Positions 46,679 to 55,461 of a DNA stretch of 64,000 nucleotides are shown here, in pieces. Under the pieces are notes generated by a model. That model was not told where the DNA came from. It was given only the letters and a program-made list of their open reading frames with translations, and ran no database searches. A program made the translations under genes and the position numbers. Location of the stretch: positions 1 to 64,000 of the forward strand of contig JAAYSF010000085.1 of assembly GCA_012523975.1 (NCBI GenBank), in the 5' to 3' direction. Source of the DNA: Veillonellaceae bacterium. Lineage in GTDB: Bacteria > Bacillota > Negativicutes > JAAYSF01. Every line of letters begins with the position of its first letter. Position 1 is the stretch's first letter.

Positions 46679-46708
46679 AGTATAACCTAACTCCAGAATC
46701 AGTGTCAA
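46679..46708 (-). promoter_or_regulatory. Sigma-A promoter of the riboswitch-htpX unit
   Basis: Minus strand TTGACA, 18-bp spacer, TATACT, about 15 bp upstream of the riboswitch. Confidence 0.75.
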
Positions 46709-46727
46709 GCCTTTTCAAACAGGAAAA

Positions 46728-47375
46728 CTACTTTAAAAGCAGCTGCTGCAATTCCTCAACCGATGCGGCAATATAATCTGGCTGAGCTTCTTTAAGCTCT
46801 TCGGCCGGCCCGTAACCATAAGCTACTGAAATTACCTTGAGCCCGTTTTGCCTTGCCCCGATAACATCATGCTTACGGTCGCCAACCATAATGATCTTTT
46901 CTTTATCCACATCGCCGAGCTCGGCTAGTACCGCTTCAATAACCTCGCCTTTCTCAATTCTTGTACCATCGAGATTACTGCCGATAACGGCCTCAAAATA
47001 CTGATATAAATTGAAATGTTCAAGAATTTTCACCGAATAGACAGTCGGCTTTGAGGTAGCCACAACCATTTTCTTGTTCTTGGCTCTTAGTTCCTGCAGC
47101 ATTTCCGGTATACCGTTATATACAGCGTTTTCATACAGACCGACTTTAGAAAATCGTTCGCGATAGTATTCAATTGCCTGGCGGGCATCTTGTTCGCTGA
47201 AATTATAAAATTCCATGAAGGCTTTGATTAACGGCGGGCCAATGAATGGTTCCAACTTATCCAGGTTTTCTTCTTTAATGCCGAATTTAGCCAGTGCGTA
47301 CTGGACTGATGATGTTATTCCAATCTTTGGGTCAGTAAGTGTCCCGTCTAAGTCAAATAAAATTATATCGTACAT
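46728..47375 (-). CDS. HAD-superfamily phosphatase (phosphoglycolate phosphatase-like)
   Basis: 215 residues, ATG after GAGAGGAGTGCAGCA. HAD motifs ILFDLDGTLTDP (nucleophile Asp), VVATSKP, and GDRKHDVIGARQNG; an alpha-helical cap lies between. Similar to PpaX/Gph-type phosphatases. Substrate unproven. Confidence 0.88.
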   Translation of the reverse strand: MYDIILFDLDGTLTDPKIGITSSVQYALAKFGIKEENLDKLEPFIGPPLIKAFMEFYNFSEQDARQAIEYYRERFSKVGLYENAVYNGIPEMLQELRAKNKKMVVATSKPTVYSVKILEHFNLYQYFEAVIGSNLDGTRIEKGEVIEAVLAELGDVDKEKIIMVGDRKHDVIGARQNGLKVISVAYGYGPAEELKEAQPDYIAASVEELQQLLLK

Positions 47376-47397
47376 TGCTGCACTCCTCTCAACTCAG

Positions 47398-47431
47398 AAA
47401 AACCCTCTCACCTGTTAGCTTAGCGAGAGGG
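47398..47431 (-). terminator. Terminator of the DUF134 gene
   Basis: GCCCTCTCGC...GTGAGAGGG stem with TTTTTCT on the minus strand. Confidence 0.7.
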
Positions 47432-47439
47432 CCGGCCTT

Positions 47440-47931
47440 CTAATGCCCGCCGCAGCAGCCGCCGCCGTGACCATGGCCGTGGTGACCGTGACCGCCGCAG
47501 GCATGCTTGGTTCCATCTTCATTAACTTTAATTTTCTTTAAGCTGCCGCATTTAGGACAAGGAATTTCATAGCCATGTTTACCACCCGCGGTACATGGCG
47601 GCACCTCCCAGGTATGGCTGCATTCCTGACACTCAAAAACTCGATTCTTAACCATATAATTTCCTCCCTTAATGATAATTATCTGCCCTTCAACAAGAGC
47701 AGAAGTAACTTTACCTCGGGCAGATTGTAAAATCCGCTGAAACGTGGCGCGTGATACTCCCATCTCTGCTGCGCATTCAACTTGCTCTAAACCTTCGCAA
47801 TCTTTCAACCGCATAGCCTCCAGTTCTTCAACATACAGTTCAACCGAACGGTTTACACTCTGACCTTCCGGAAAAAACCGACTGCAATGAGGCTCTTGCT
47901 CTACTAATCCACAACAACGTTTTCTTGCCAT
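47440..47931 (-). CDS. DUF134 HTH protein fused to a zinc ribbon and His/Gly-rich tail
   Basis: ATG 47931, 163 residues. N-terminal DUF134: MARKRCCGLVEQEPHCSRFFP, then an HTH (LEQVECAAEMGVSRATFQRILQSARGKV) to about residue 90. Then FECQECSHTWEVPPC...IPCPKCG, a four-Cys zinc ribbon. It ends with HGHHGHGHGGGCCGGH, a strong metal-binding tail. A perfect ribosome site, AAGGGAGG, lies seven bases before an in-frame ATG at 47655. The last 71 residues may therefore also be made as a separate small metal-binding protein. Likely a metal- or redox-responsive regulator. Confidence 0.82.
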   Translation of the reverse strand: MARKRCCGLVEQEPHCSRFFPEGQSVNRSVELYVEELEAMRLKDCEGLEQVECAAEMGVSRATFQRILQSARGKVTSALVEGQIIIIKGGNYMVKNRVFECQECSHTWEVPPCTAGGKHGYEIPCPKCGSLKKIKVNEDGTKHACGGHGHHGHGHGGGCCGGH

Positions 47932-48024
47932 AATGACCACGCTCCAATTGAGCATATGCTCAATTATAGTATATACTATCTTCCAGTAAATACAACAGTT
48001 TTTTAAGAAAGTTGAGAGTCTCGG

Positions 48025-48858
48025 TTAATCCATTTCTATAATCTGCCCTGTAAATGCCGGTATAAACCGGGACCCGAAGCGCCGCTGCAGCTCAGCCATA
48101 ATATAAAAACCGGTGCAATGGCTTGCCGCGATGAAATACGGTTGATATTCCTCAAGCTTAGCTAGTGTCTTCTCCTGCTGTTCACTGCCGGCCGGCCCCA
48201 GATGCGTACCGCCAATCCAACCGGCAAATTTCTTTTGCTTCATTATTTTCAACCCATACTCAACAGTGTTAACAAGACCAGAATGACTGCAGCCCGCTAT
48301 TGCAACCAGACCTTTAGCCGACGAATAATAGAGCGCGGTATCGTCATAGATTGGATCTTGGCAGTCGCATTGGCCATCTGCTATCACTAATTTAGGGTCG
48401 CCTGTTTCATAAGGCGTTTCGCGCGGTATTTGGCCGCTAAAGACCAGTTTGGGCGTTATTTCCTGAATCTCCGAACTTAATCTCCATTCGGCGCCGAGAC
48501 TTGTCAGTTCTTCCTTGCTATAAGGTATACCGATATAATGCCGGTTGCCGCCGATTGAAAATCGGCTCTGGAAAATGCTTTGATGCCCATATATCGGCAA
48601 CGGTTTACTTCGATGTTGTAATATTGACTTCAAGCCGCCGGTATGGTCATAGTGGCCGTGGCTGACAATGACAGCGTCTAGCTGATTGGGATCAACATCG
48701 AGCAAGGCCATATTATGCATAACCGCATCTGATTGCCCAGCGTCCAAGAGAATCTTGACAGAATCAACCTCAATCAGCAAGGAGTAGCCATGCTCGCTAC
48801 AGAACGGTTTGGGCGACGAAATTGGCACTGAGTTTTCAATAATGACTGTTGCTTTCAT
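48025..48858 (-). CDS. Metallo-beta-lactamase-fold hydrolase
   Basis: Start ATG 48858 after AAGGAGGCGTTTCATA. 277 residues: IVSHGHYDHTGGL (HxHxDH), AGCSHSGLVNTVEYG, WIGGTHLGP and ASHCTGFYIMAEL. This pattern is that of the MBL group annotated as dihydropteroate/7,8-dihydropterin-methyl-ribofuranosylaminobenzene phosphate synthase-like. Reaction unknown. Confidence 0.88.
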   Translation of the reverse strand: MKATVIIENSVPISSPKPFCSEHGYSLLIEVDSVKILLDAGQSDAVMHNMALLDVDPNQLDAVIVSHGHYDHTGGLKSILQHRSKPLPIYGHQSIFQSRFSIGGNRHYIGIPYSKEELTSLGAEWRLSSEIQEITPKLVFSGQIPRETPYETGDPKLVIADGQCDCQDPIYDDTALYYSSAKGLVAIAGCSHSGLVNTVEYGLKIMKQKKFAGWIGGTHLGPAGSEQQEKTLAKLEEYQPYFIAASHCTGFYIMAELQRRFGSRFIPAFTGQIIEMD

Positions 48859-49018
48859 TATGAAACGCCTCCTTAGGACAGGGACTATTTGTAAAATAAC
48901 ATTCAATCTATTATTGATTCATCTGGTTAAATAAGTCAACACCTCGGAATTTGTAAAGCGTACTTATTTGAGCTTGTGTCAGGAGAATAAGGCTGTCGTA
49001 TAGGCTTATAGTTTAGAT

Positions 49019-49067
49019 AAAATAAAGGGACCAGGCTCGACTTATTTTAAAGCCGCCTGACCCCTTC
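49019..49067 (-). terminator. Terminator of the RND operon
   Basis: AGGGGTCAGGCGGC / GAGCCTGGTCCCTTT stem, imperfect, just after the stop codon at 49070. Confidence 0.65.
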
Positions 49068-49069
49068 AT

Positions 49070-52000
49070 TTAATCGTTAGCTTCCTGTTGCTTTACTTTG
49101 CCTAAAGCCGGAATTTTTACTTCAATCTTAAGTTTTCTTTTTCGTAAATCATCAAGGATTGTATAAACGACAGGTACAACCACCAATGTTAAAATTGTTG
49201 AGGTTACCAAGCCGCCAATAATGGCATGAGCCATCGGAGCTCGGGCTTCTGCACCCGGTCCGATGCCCAGCGCTAGCGGAATCATACCAAAAATCATGGC
49301 CAGCGTCGTCATCATGATAGGCCGCATCCTGACAACTGCCGCTTGGACAAGCGCTTGGTTTCGGTCAACACCTTTTTCAATTTGCTGTTTAGCAAAGTCG
49401 ATAAGCAAGATAGCATTCTTCGTTACCAGACCCATCAGCATAATAATGCCGATCAGCGACATCATGCTAAGTTCGCTTCCGGCAATGAGCAAGCCGACGA
49501 TGGCGCCGATTATCGCTAACGGCAAAGCCAGCATAATAGCGAACGGGTCAATGAAGCTTTCGAACTGGGCCGCCAGTACGAAGAAGATGAATAGAACCGC
49601 CATTACAAGAGCTATGATAATGCCTGTAAAGGCGTCAGCCATCTGCTGAGACTGGCCGGTTGTTACAAACTTATAGCCGTCCGGCAGCTTAACTTCTGCT
49701 AACTTTTTATTTACCTCTTGGTTGAAGTCGCCGAGCGTTTTTCCGTTTAAGTTAGCTGAAATGGTAATTTGTTCCTGACGGTCATAGCGCTTGATTTGAG
49801 TCGGACTGGTAGCGTATGTCGTGTCAGTAACCTGCGAGAGCGGAATCATCAGAGTTTGGCCTGATTTATCGCGATTGGAGCTTGGCACATAAACGTTATT
49901 TAAATCAGTTAATCGTTCGCGATTGCCGGCTGCTAAGACTAGCCGTACATCGTAAGAATCATCATCGTCTTTAAACTGAGTGAAGATTGTGCCGTTAAAC
50001 ATAGTCTGCAGAGTGTTGGCAATACTGGCGGTAGATACACCAAGATCGGAAGCCTTATCTCTGTTTACAATAATCTGCACATCGGGTTTGCCGGATTCAA
50101 AGCTAGAGGAAACATCAATAGCTCCCGGCGTACTTGCAACGATTTGCTCAACTTGCTCAGCTATCCCAGCCAATGTATCAAGGTTATTCCCTTGAATAAC
50201 AATCGATACCGGCTTACCGCTTGATATACCAGACTTCTTGGATACACTTATCTCAGTTCCGGCAAGTCCGCTTAGTTTTTGCCGGAGGTCTGCAATGACA
50301 TCATTATCGCTGACCTTACGCTCGGATTTCGGTGTTAGCTTGGCAAAAATGTTAATACCGTTTACATCGGCAGTGCTGTAAGTCATGCTTACTTCAGGCT
50401 CTGTACGGATTATTTGGGAAATATTATCTGCTATTTCTCCGACTGCCTGCGGGCTCATACCAGGGTCAACGGTTGCCGAAACTGTTATTTCTCCAATATC
50501 CGAATCCGGTACAAAGGTTGAACCTAAGAACGGTACCAACATCAGACTGCCTACAAAAAGCGCAGCGGCTACCGTCATTACTTTCTTACGGTGACCTAAG
50601 ATATACGCTAGGTATTCACCATATCGCTCAGTCCAGTAGTCAAATTTTCCGTTCCACTTTTCCCACATTTTATAAAATTTATTATTAGACTCACCATGAT
50701 CCTCTTTTAGATATCTGGCTGACATCATTGGCGTAAGGGTAAAGGCCACAAATAACGATACCAACACACTGACAGCTACAGTTACACCGAACTGCTTAAA
50801 GAACTGACCTACAATACCGGTCATCATGCCCACCGGCAGGAATACTGCTACTAGCGTCAGAGTCGTAGCCGTGACAGCCAGCGCAATTTCAGCAGTACCT
50901 TCGGCTGCAGCATCGTATTTATTCTTGCCCATTTCCAGATGACGCACAATATTTTCGATAACAACGATGGCATCATCAATCAGCAGGCCAACAGCCAGCG
51001 ATAGACCTAGCAGCGACATGGTGTTAAGGGTAAAACCCATTGCTTTCATCGCTGCGAAAGCCGTAATGATTGAAGTCGGAATCGCAATCGAGGCAATAAC
51101 TGTGCTTCGCCAATTTCCTAAAAATAGGAATACGACTGCTACAGCCAGCAGCCCCCCTACTACTAAGTTAAACAATACGTCATTAATCGACTCTTCAATG
51201 GTTTTGGAATTATCCCGTACCATCGTTACTTCAACACCGGACGGCAGCTCTTTTTTTAACTTTTCCAGTTCTTTTTTGACATTCTTAACAACCTCAACGG
51301 TATTACTGCCAGACTGTTTCATAATGTCTAAACCGATAGCATTTTTATCGTTGAGTTTAGTGATCGAAGTTACATCTTTTGTAGTATCCTCTACGGTGGC
51401 AATATTGTGAACAAACAGCTGTACGCCGTTGCGCTGGGCAACCGGAAGGTTGAGTAGCTGCTCAGGGGTTTCAAGCTTACCGACTGAACGAAGACTGGTC
51501 TCACGTTTACCATCGGTTACTTTACCGCCCGGCGTTTCGATATTTTCACTGCGCAGGCTGTTTAACACCTCAGAGACTGTAAGATTGTAGGCAGCAATTT
51601 TATCACTGTCCATATTTACTTTAATTTCGCGTTCCACTCCGCCGTTAACATTAACAGCCGCAACGCCGCTAATTGCTTTCAGCCGTTCAGCTAAGGTATC
51701 ATTGGCAATAATGGTCAGCTCACGCTGACTAATATCGCCGGTAATAGCAATTGAGGCAATTGGCATTTCTGACGGGTCAAACCGGGTAACAATGGGATCC
51801 TCGGCTTCATCGGGAAGCATGCCCTTCATACGGCCGACTTTATCGCGTACATCTTGGGCAGCTGTCGCTGCAGAAGTCTCCATCGTAAACTGGATAACCG
51901 TTGTTGATACCCCTTCTTTTACGTTTGATGTTATATGCTCTACTCCAGGAACAACGCTGACTGTTTCTTCTACTTTCTCAGTAACTTTAGACTCTACTTG

Positions 52001-52171
52001 TTCCGGCGATGCACCTGGATAAGCAACCGTAATCGCCACGACCGGGATTTCGACGTCCGGATATTCGTCCACATTTAAGGTCATGTAGCTGAATAAGCCT
52101 AAAACGACGAGCGCTAGAATCATCACAGTGGCAAATACCGGGCGTTTTAAGCTAATCTCAGTAAGTTTCAT
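49070..52171 (-). CDS. RND multidrug efflux transporter (HAE1/AcrB type)
   Basis: 1033 residues, ATG after GAGGGGATTTGTC. Twelve membrane helices in the RND pattern with two large porter loops; VAITVAYPGASPEQVESKV and VPGVEHITSNVKEG begin the porter. GLLIDDAIVVIENIVRHLE (TM4 Asp-Asp proton relay) is present. The C-terminal half has GTEISVSKKSGIS and LMGLVTKNAILLIDFAKQQ. It works with the adaptor encoded 12 bp upstream. No outer-membrane channel gene is in the window, so a TolC-like protein must come from elsewhere. Confidence 0.95.
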   Translation of the reverse strand: MKLTEISLKRPVFATVMILALVVLGLFSYMTLNVDEYPDVEIPVVAITVAYPGASPEQVESKVTEKVEETVSVVPGVEHITSNVKEGVSTTVIQFTMETSAATAAQDVRDKVGRMKGMLPDEAEDPIVTRFDPSEMPIASIAITGDISQRELTIIANDTLAERLKAISGVAAVNVNGGVEREIKVNMDSDKIAAYNLTVSEVLNSLRSENIETPGGKVTDGKRETSLRSVGKLETPEQLLNLPVAQRNGVQLFVHNIATVEDTTKDVTSITKLNDKNAIGLDIMKQSGSNTVEVVKNVKKELEKLKKELPSGVEVTMVRDNSKTIEESINDVLFNLVVGGLLAVAVVFLFLGNWRSTVIASIAIPTSIITAFAAMKAMGFTLNTMSLLGLSLAVGLLIDDAIVVIENIVRHLEMGKNKYDAAAEGTAEIALAVTATTLTLVAVFLPVGMMTGIVGQFFKQFGVTVAVSVLVSLFVAFTLTPMMSARYLKEDHGESNNKFYKMWEKWNGKFDYWTERYGEYLAYILGHRKKVMTVAAALFVGSLMLVPFLGSTFVPDSDIGEITVSATVDPGMSPQAVGEIADNISQIIRTEPEVSMTYSTADVNGINIFAKLTPKSERKVSDNDVIADLRQKLSGLAGTEISVSKKSGISSGKPVSIVIQGNNLDTLAGIAEQVEQIVASTPGAIDVSSSFESGKPDVQIIVNRDKASDLGVSTASIANTLQTMFNGTIFTQFKDDDDSYDVRLVLAAGNRERLTDLNNVYVPSSNRDKSGQTLMIPLSQVTDTTYATSPTQIKRYDRQEQITISANLNGKTLGDFNQEVNKKLAEVKLPDGYKFVTTGQSQQMADAFTGIIIALVMAVLFIFFVLAAQFESFIDPFAIMLALPLAIIGAIVGLLIAGSELSMMSLIGIIMLMGLVTKNAILLIDFAKQQIEKGVDRNQALVQAAVVRMRPIMMTTLAMIFGMIPLALGIGPGAEARAPMAHAIIGGLVTSTILTLVVVPVVYTILDDLRKRKLKIEVKIPALGKVKQQEAND

Positions 52172-52183
52172 GACAAATCCCCT

Positions 52184-53275
52184 CTACTCTACAATTCGGA
52201 CAGCTTCACCGTCTTTAAGCTGACTTACATTAGTTACAGCTACCTGAACCCCAGGCTCAATGCCTGCTTTTATCTCGATTGTTTCACCGGTTACTGTGCC
52301 AATTTCAACTTGACGGCGAACAGCTTTGCCATCTTCTATTACAAATACATAATAGAGACCTTGTTTCTGGATAACAGCCGTCTGCGGAACTGTCATAACC
52401 TGCACCGCATCACCTGTTGCCAGCTGAACCTTAGCAAACATACCGGCTTTTAACGCGCCATCAGCATTGTCAATTTTTATCTTTGTCTTAAACATCCGGT
52501 TACCCATACCCGCTTCAGGATTCATACGATCAACAGTACCTTCAAATACTTTACCGGCATACGAATCAACCGTAACTTCGGCTTTTTGACCAACTTTAAC
52601 AAGCGCTAAATCCTTTTGTTCAATATTGACTACAGCATAAACCGCATTAATATCCTGCACAACCATCAGCGCCGCGCCTGGCGAAACAACCTGACCAACA
52701 GTTGCAGTAACATTGGCGACAACACCGTCAACAGGCGCCGTTATGACACCATAGCCATACTGCTGCTGCGCACTGCTATAACTGGAGGACGCACTGGATA
52801 AGTCAGCTTGAGCAATTTTTAGCTTGGCAAGAGCGGTATCAAGCTGCTGTTGTGAAATGGCCCCTTGACCGTATAACTTTTGGTAGCGATTATAATCGGT
52901 AAGCGCTAAATCATAGTTTACCTGCGCTTTGGTTACTGCATCACTTGCCGTACGCACTGAGTTAGCCAACTCAACACTCTCAAGCTTTACCAACGGATCT
53001 CCGGCTTTAACTTGCTGACCCTCAACGACCATTACCTGTTCAATCCGGCCTGATATTTTGGCACTGATATCGGCTGAAGTTTGACCTTCAATATTGCCAT
53101 TAAGCATTAGTTGCGGCACGGTATTTACATACTGGGCAGCACTGACTTTAATATATACAGCGGTGTTACCCGGCTGAGCCTTCTCATTGGAAAAAGCACC
53201 GCTTCTGAAAAAAACAAGCAATCCAATAATCAGCACAATTGGGATTGCCCAATACTTTAACTTGAAACCTTTCAT
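52184..53275 (-). CDS. RND efflux adaptor (membrane fusion protein)
   Basis: 363 residues, ATG after GGGGAGGCAGAGTAA. One N-terminal anchor helix (IPIVLIIGLLVFF), lipoyl halves (ISAKISGRIEQVMVVEGQQVKAGDPLVKLE / APVDGVVANVTATVGQVVSPGAALMVV), a coiled-coil hairpin between them, and beta-barrel/MP domains. No lipobox Cys. It bridges the RND pump to an outer-membrane channel. Confidence 0.93.
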   Translation of the reverse strand: MKGFKLKYWAIPIVLIIGLLVFFRSGAFSNEKAQPGNTAVYIKVSAAQYVNTVPQLMLNGNIEGQTSADISAKISGRIEQVMVVEGQQVKAGDPLVKLESVELANSVRTASDAVTKAQVNYDLALTDYNRYQKLYGQGAISQQQLDTALAKLKIAQADLSSASSSYSSAQQQYGYGVITAPVDGVVANVTATVGQVVSPGAALMVVQDINAVYAVVNIEQKDLALVKVGQKAEVTVDSYAGKVFEGTVDRMNPEAGMGNRMFKTKIKIDNADGALKAGMFAKVQLATGDAVQVMTVPQTAVIQKQGLYYVFVIEDGKAVRRQVEIGTVTGETIEIKAGIEPGVQVAVTNVSQLKDGEAVRIVE

Positions 53276-53326
53276 TTACTCTGCCTCCCCAAATTTTCTT
53301 AAGTCTAGCTGTTTAACTTACTCAAG

Positions 53327-53348
53327 ACATACCTACCAGTCGGTATGT
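53327..53348. promoter_or_regulatory. TetR operator before the RND operon
   Basis: ACATACCTACCAGTCGGTATGT, an imperfect palindrome with CCTACCnnnCGGTATGT. Almost the same sequence is at 53986-54007 before the tetR gene. Confidence 0.75.
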
Positions 53349-53382
53349 TCTGAAAGCAACAATCTCACACTCTCTAAGTATA

Positions 53383-53976
53383 CTATGCCTTAATTAGCAA
53401 CCACAGACTATCCATTACCTTGCTCCGCACATTCGAATCATTTAAGCTGAAACTTAGAGTATTTTGGCCGCTCATGACTGACAAAATAAGTATTGCCAAC
53501 GTCTGAGTCTCAATATCGGTTCTAATCTCGCCATTATCCTGGGCTGACTTAACCTTCTGCTCTATCTCCCGCAGGAGTTTCAGATGATTACGGTCAAGTC
53601 GTTCCTGAAAGCCCGGAAAGCTGTGGATTACCTCAAGGGCAAGGCTGGCGTGATTATCGCGGTAGCAGCCCGGTTCGATATCAAGCAGACGCTCAAGGAA
53701 TATTTCAAATTCCCTGTCAACTATAATAGTGTTTAGGGTAGCTTGCAAACTCCTTGAACTGCCAAATAGCTCGACATACTTTGCTTCAAACCGTTCAAAT
53801 AAATAATGGATCGCTGCTTGCAGTAAGGACTCTTTACTGTCGAAATAATGATAGATACCACCTTTAGTGATACCGGCCGCCTTGGCCACATCGACAAGCG
53901 ATACATTTTTATACCCATTTAACAAAAACAAGCGTAAAGCAGTAATTGTAATATTATCTTTAGTCAAAGCCAACAT
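53383..53976 (-). CDS. TetR-family repressor of the efflux operon
   Basis: 197 residues. HTH: NITITALRLFLLNGYKNVSLVDVAKAAGITKGGIYHYFDSKESLLQAAI (AcrR-type). C-terminal ligand part is helical. ATG 53976 is only two bases from GGAGG; TTG 53973 or 53967 could be the real start. Matching operators in front of this gene and the RND operon point to autoregulation and repression of the pump; the inducer is unknown. Confidence 0.9.
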   Translation of the reverse strand: MLALTKDNITITALRLFLLNGYKNVSLVDVAKAAGITKGGIYHYFDSKESLLQAAIHYLFERFEAKYVELFGSSRSLQATLNTIIVDREFEIFLERLLDIEPGCYRDNHASLALEVIHSFPGFQERLDRNHLKLLREIEQKVKSAQDNGEIRTDIETQTLAILILSVMSGQNTLSFSLNDSNVRSKVMDSLWLLIKA

Positions 53977-53985
53977 CTCCTCCCA

Positions 53986-54007
53986 ACAAACCTACCGGAC
54001 GGTATGT
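53986..54007. promoter_or_regulatory. TetR operator before the tetR gene
   Basis: ACAAACCTACCGGACGGTATGT, sharing CCTACCnnnCGGTATGT with the operator at 53327-53348. Confidence 0.75.
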
Positions 54008-54099
54008 TTTAATTATCACAGAACTTTGCTTTGCTGTCAACGGAAATATCCCGCCCAACACCCTCGTCTGTGGTAAATTAAGCTAAAGGTCCCAGTTTC

Positions 54100-55296
54100 T
54101 TATTCCCTTGCTATTCGTCCAGTAGCGCTGTTTCGATTCTTTGCGGCTAACACTGCACCAAGTATTATCAGCAGAATACCGGTGACAAGGAAAACTGGCC
54201 TAATCCCCAGCCAAGAACTGACTGCACCGCCAATAAGCGGCCCCGTCATTGAACCTAGCTGGTTGGCAGTAGTCATGAGGCCAAATAGCCGTCCCTTAAA
54301 ATTCTCATCAGCATAAGTTACGGCAATAGTGTTGATTGCCGGATACACGCCAACGATAAACAGACCGAACAGACACTGTAGTATGCTGAACTTGTAAATA
54401 TCATCCGCAAAATACTGCAGCGCGTTGAAAAAACCTGCGCACATAAACCCGACAACTAATGTATTATAAAAGCCTCGCCGCTGTCCAAGCTTTCCCCATA
54501 ACGGCGCCGATATCGCCCCGGCAACGCCGGCTAAACTAATAACAATACCCGATGTTAAACCGGCAGTTTCTACTTTTCCGATTAATTCTGCGATGTATAA
54601 AGCAATAAGCGGCTGCAGCGCCATACTGGCGACTTGGACGGAAAACAATAACGCTAGCATCTGGACAATCTTCGAATTACCGAAAGCAATCCTAAAATCA
54701 TCAATTATGCTGCCTTCGCTTGGTGCTGCTTGGTTTTCAGGTTCAACAACCAAGAATTTCACTAATATTGTCCCTAAAAATATCGCTGTTCCAGCGACTA
54801 CAAAAGACATTCTCATTCCAAAGACATGCGAAAGACTGCCACCAATCAGCGGACCGATAATACCGCCGATTAAAATCGCGGTTTGCACAATTCCTAAACT
54901 AAACCCCATTTTATCAATTGGCGCCGACGATGCAACGATCGCCATTGACGCAGGAATAAATCCATTAGCAAAACCCTGCAGAATCCTTACGATTAAGAGT
55001 TCATATGGATTTGTTACAAAAGCGCCGATAAAATATACCACCGCCAAACTAATTCCTGCCCGCAAAACCATCTTGCGTTTCCCGGACTTGTCAGCCCGCC
55101 GCCCCCAATATGGAGCCATTACTGCCGCAACAAAGAATGTCACCGAAAATACCATTCCTGACCACATATGAACATTCTGAGCGCTTACGCCAATCTCAAG
55201 CAAAAATAACGGTAAAAAAGGAATTACCATTGTATAGCTGGATGCCGAAAGCATTGCGCCTAAACACAAAACCCAAAGGTTACGCTGCCAATTCAA
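54100..55296 (-). CDS. MFS multidrug efflux transporter
   Basis: Start TTG 55296 with AGGAGTGG before it, giving MNWQRNLWVLCLGAML; the longer frame upstream is unlikely. About 398 residues, twelve membrane helices, MFS motif A APYWGRRADKSGKRKMVLRAG, and IGPLIGGSLSHVFG. DHA1 drug/H+ antiporter type (NorA/Bmr-like). Independent of the RND operon. Confidence 0.88.
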   Translation of the reverse strand: MNWQRNLWVLCLGAMLSASSYTMVIPFLPLFLLEIGVSAQNVHMWSGMVFSVTFFVAAVMAPYWGRRADKSGKRKMVLRAGISLAVVYFIGAFVTNPYELLIVRILQGFANGFIPASMAIVASSAPIDKMGFSLGIVQTAILIGGIIGPLIGGSLSHVFGMRMSFVVAGTAIFLGTILVKFLVVEPENQAAPSEGSIIDDFRIAFGNSKIVQMLALLFSVQVASMALQPLIALYIAELIGKVETAGLTSGIVISLAGVAGAISAPLWGKLGQRRGFYNTLVVGFMCAGFFNALQYFADDIYKFSILQCLFGLFIVGVYPAINTIAVTYADENFKGRLFGLMTTANQLGSMTGPLIGGAVSSWLGIRPVFLVTGILLIILGAVLAAKNRNSATGRIARE

Positions 55297-55410
55297 ATTA
55301 CCACTCCTAGCAGGCGGCTGACTATCCAAAAGCGGATAGCCAAGTCTCAATCCTCATAATATTAACTTTAGTTTGTAGAATCCCCTGCCTATTCATCAAT
55401 AAATCTCCCA

Positions 55411-55447
55411 AAAGCGGCCGGCCACGTTCCAGAGGACGTGGCCGCTC
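55411..55447 (-). terminator. Terminator after the PrcB-like gene
   Basis: AGCGGCC(ACGT) / ACGTGGCCGCT stem with CTTTTGGG on the minus strand. Confidence 0.65.
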
Positions 55448-55461
55448 GCTTTATATTTTAG

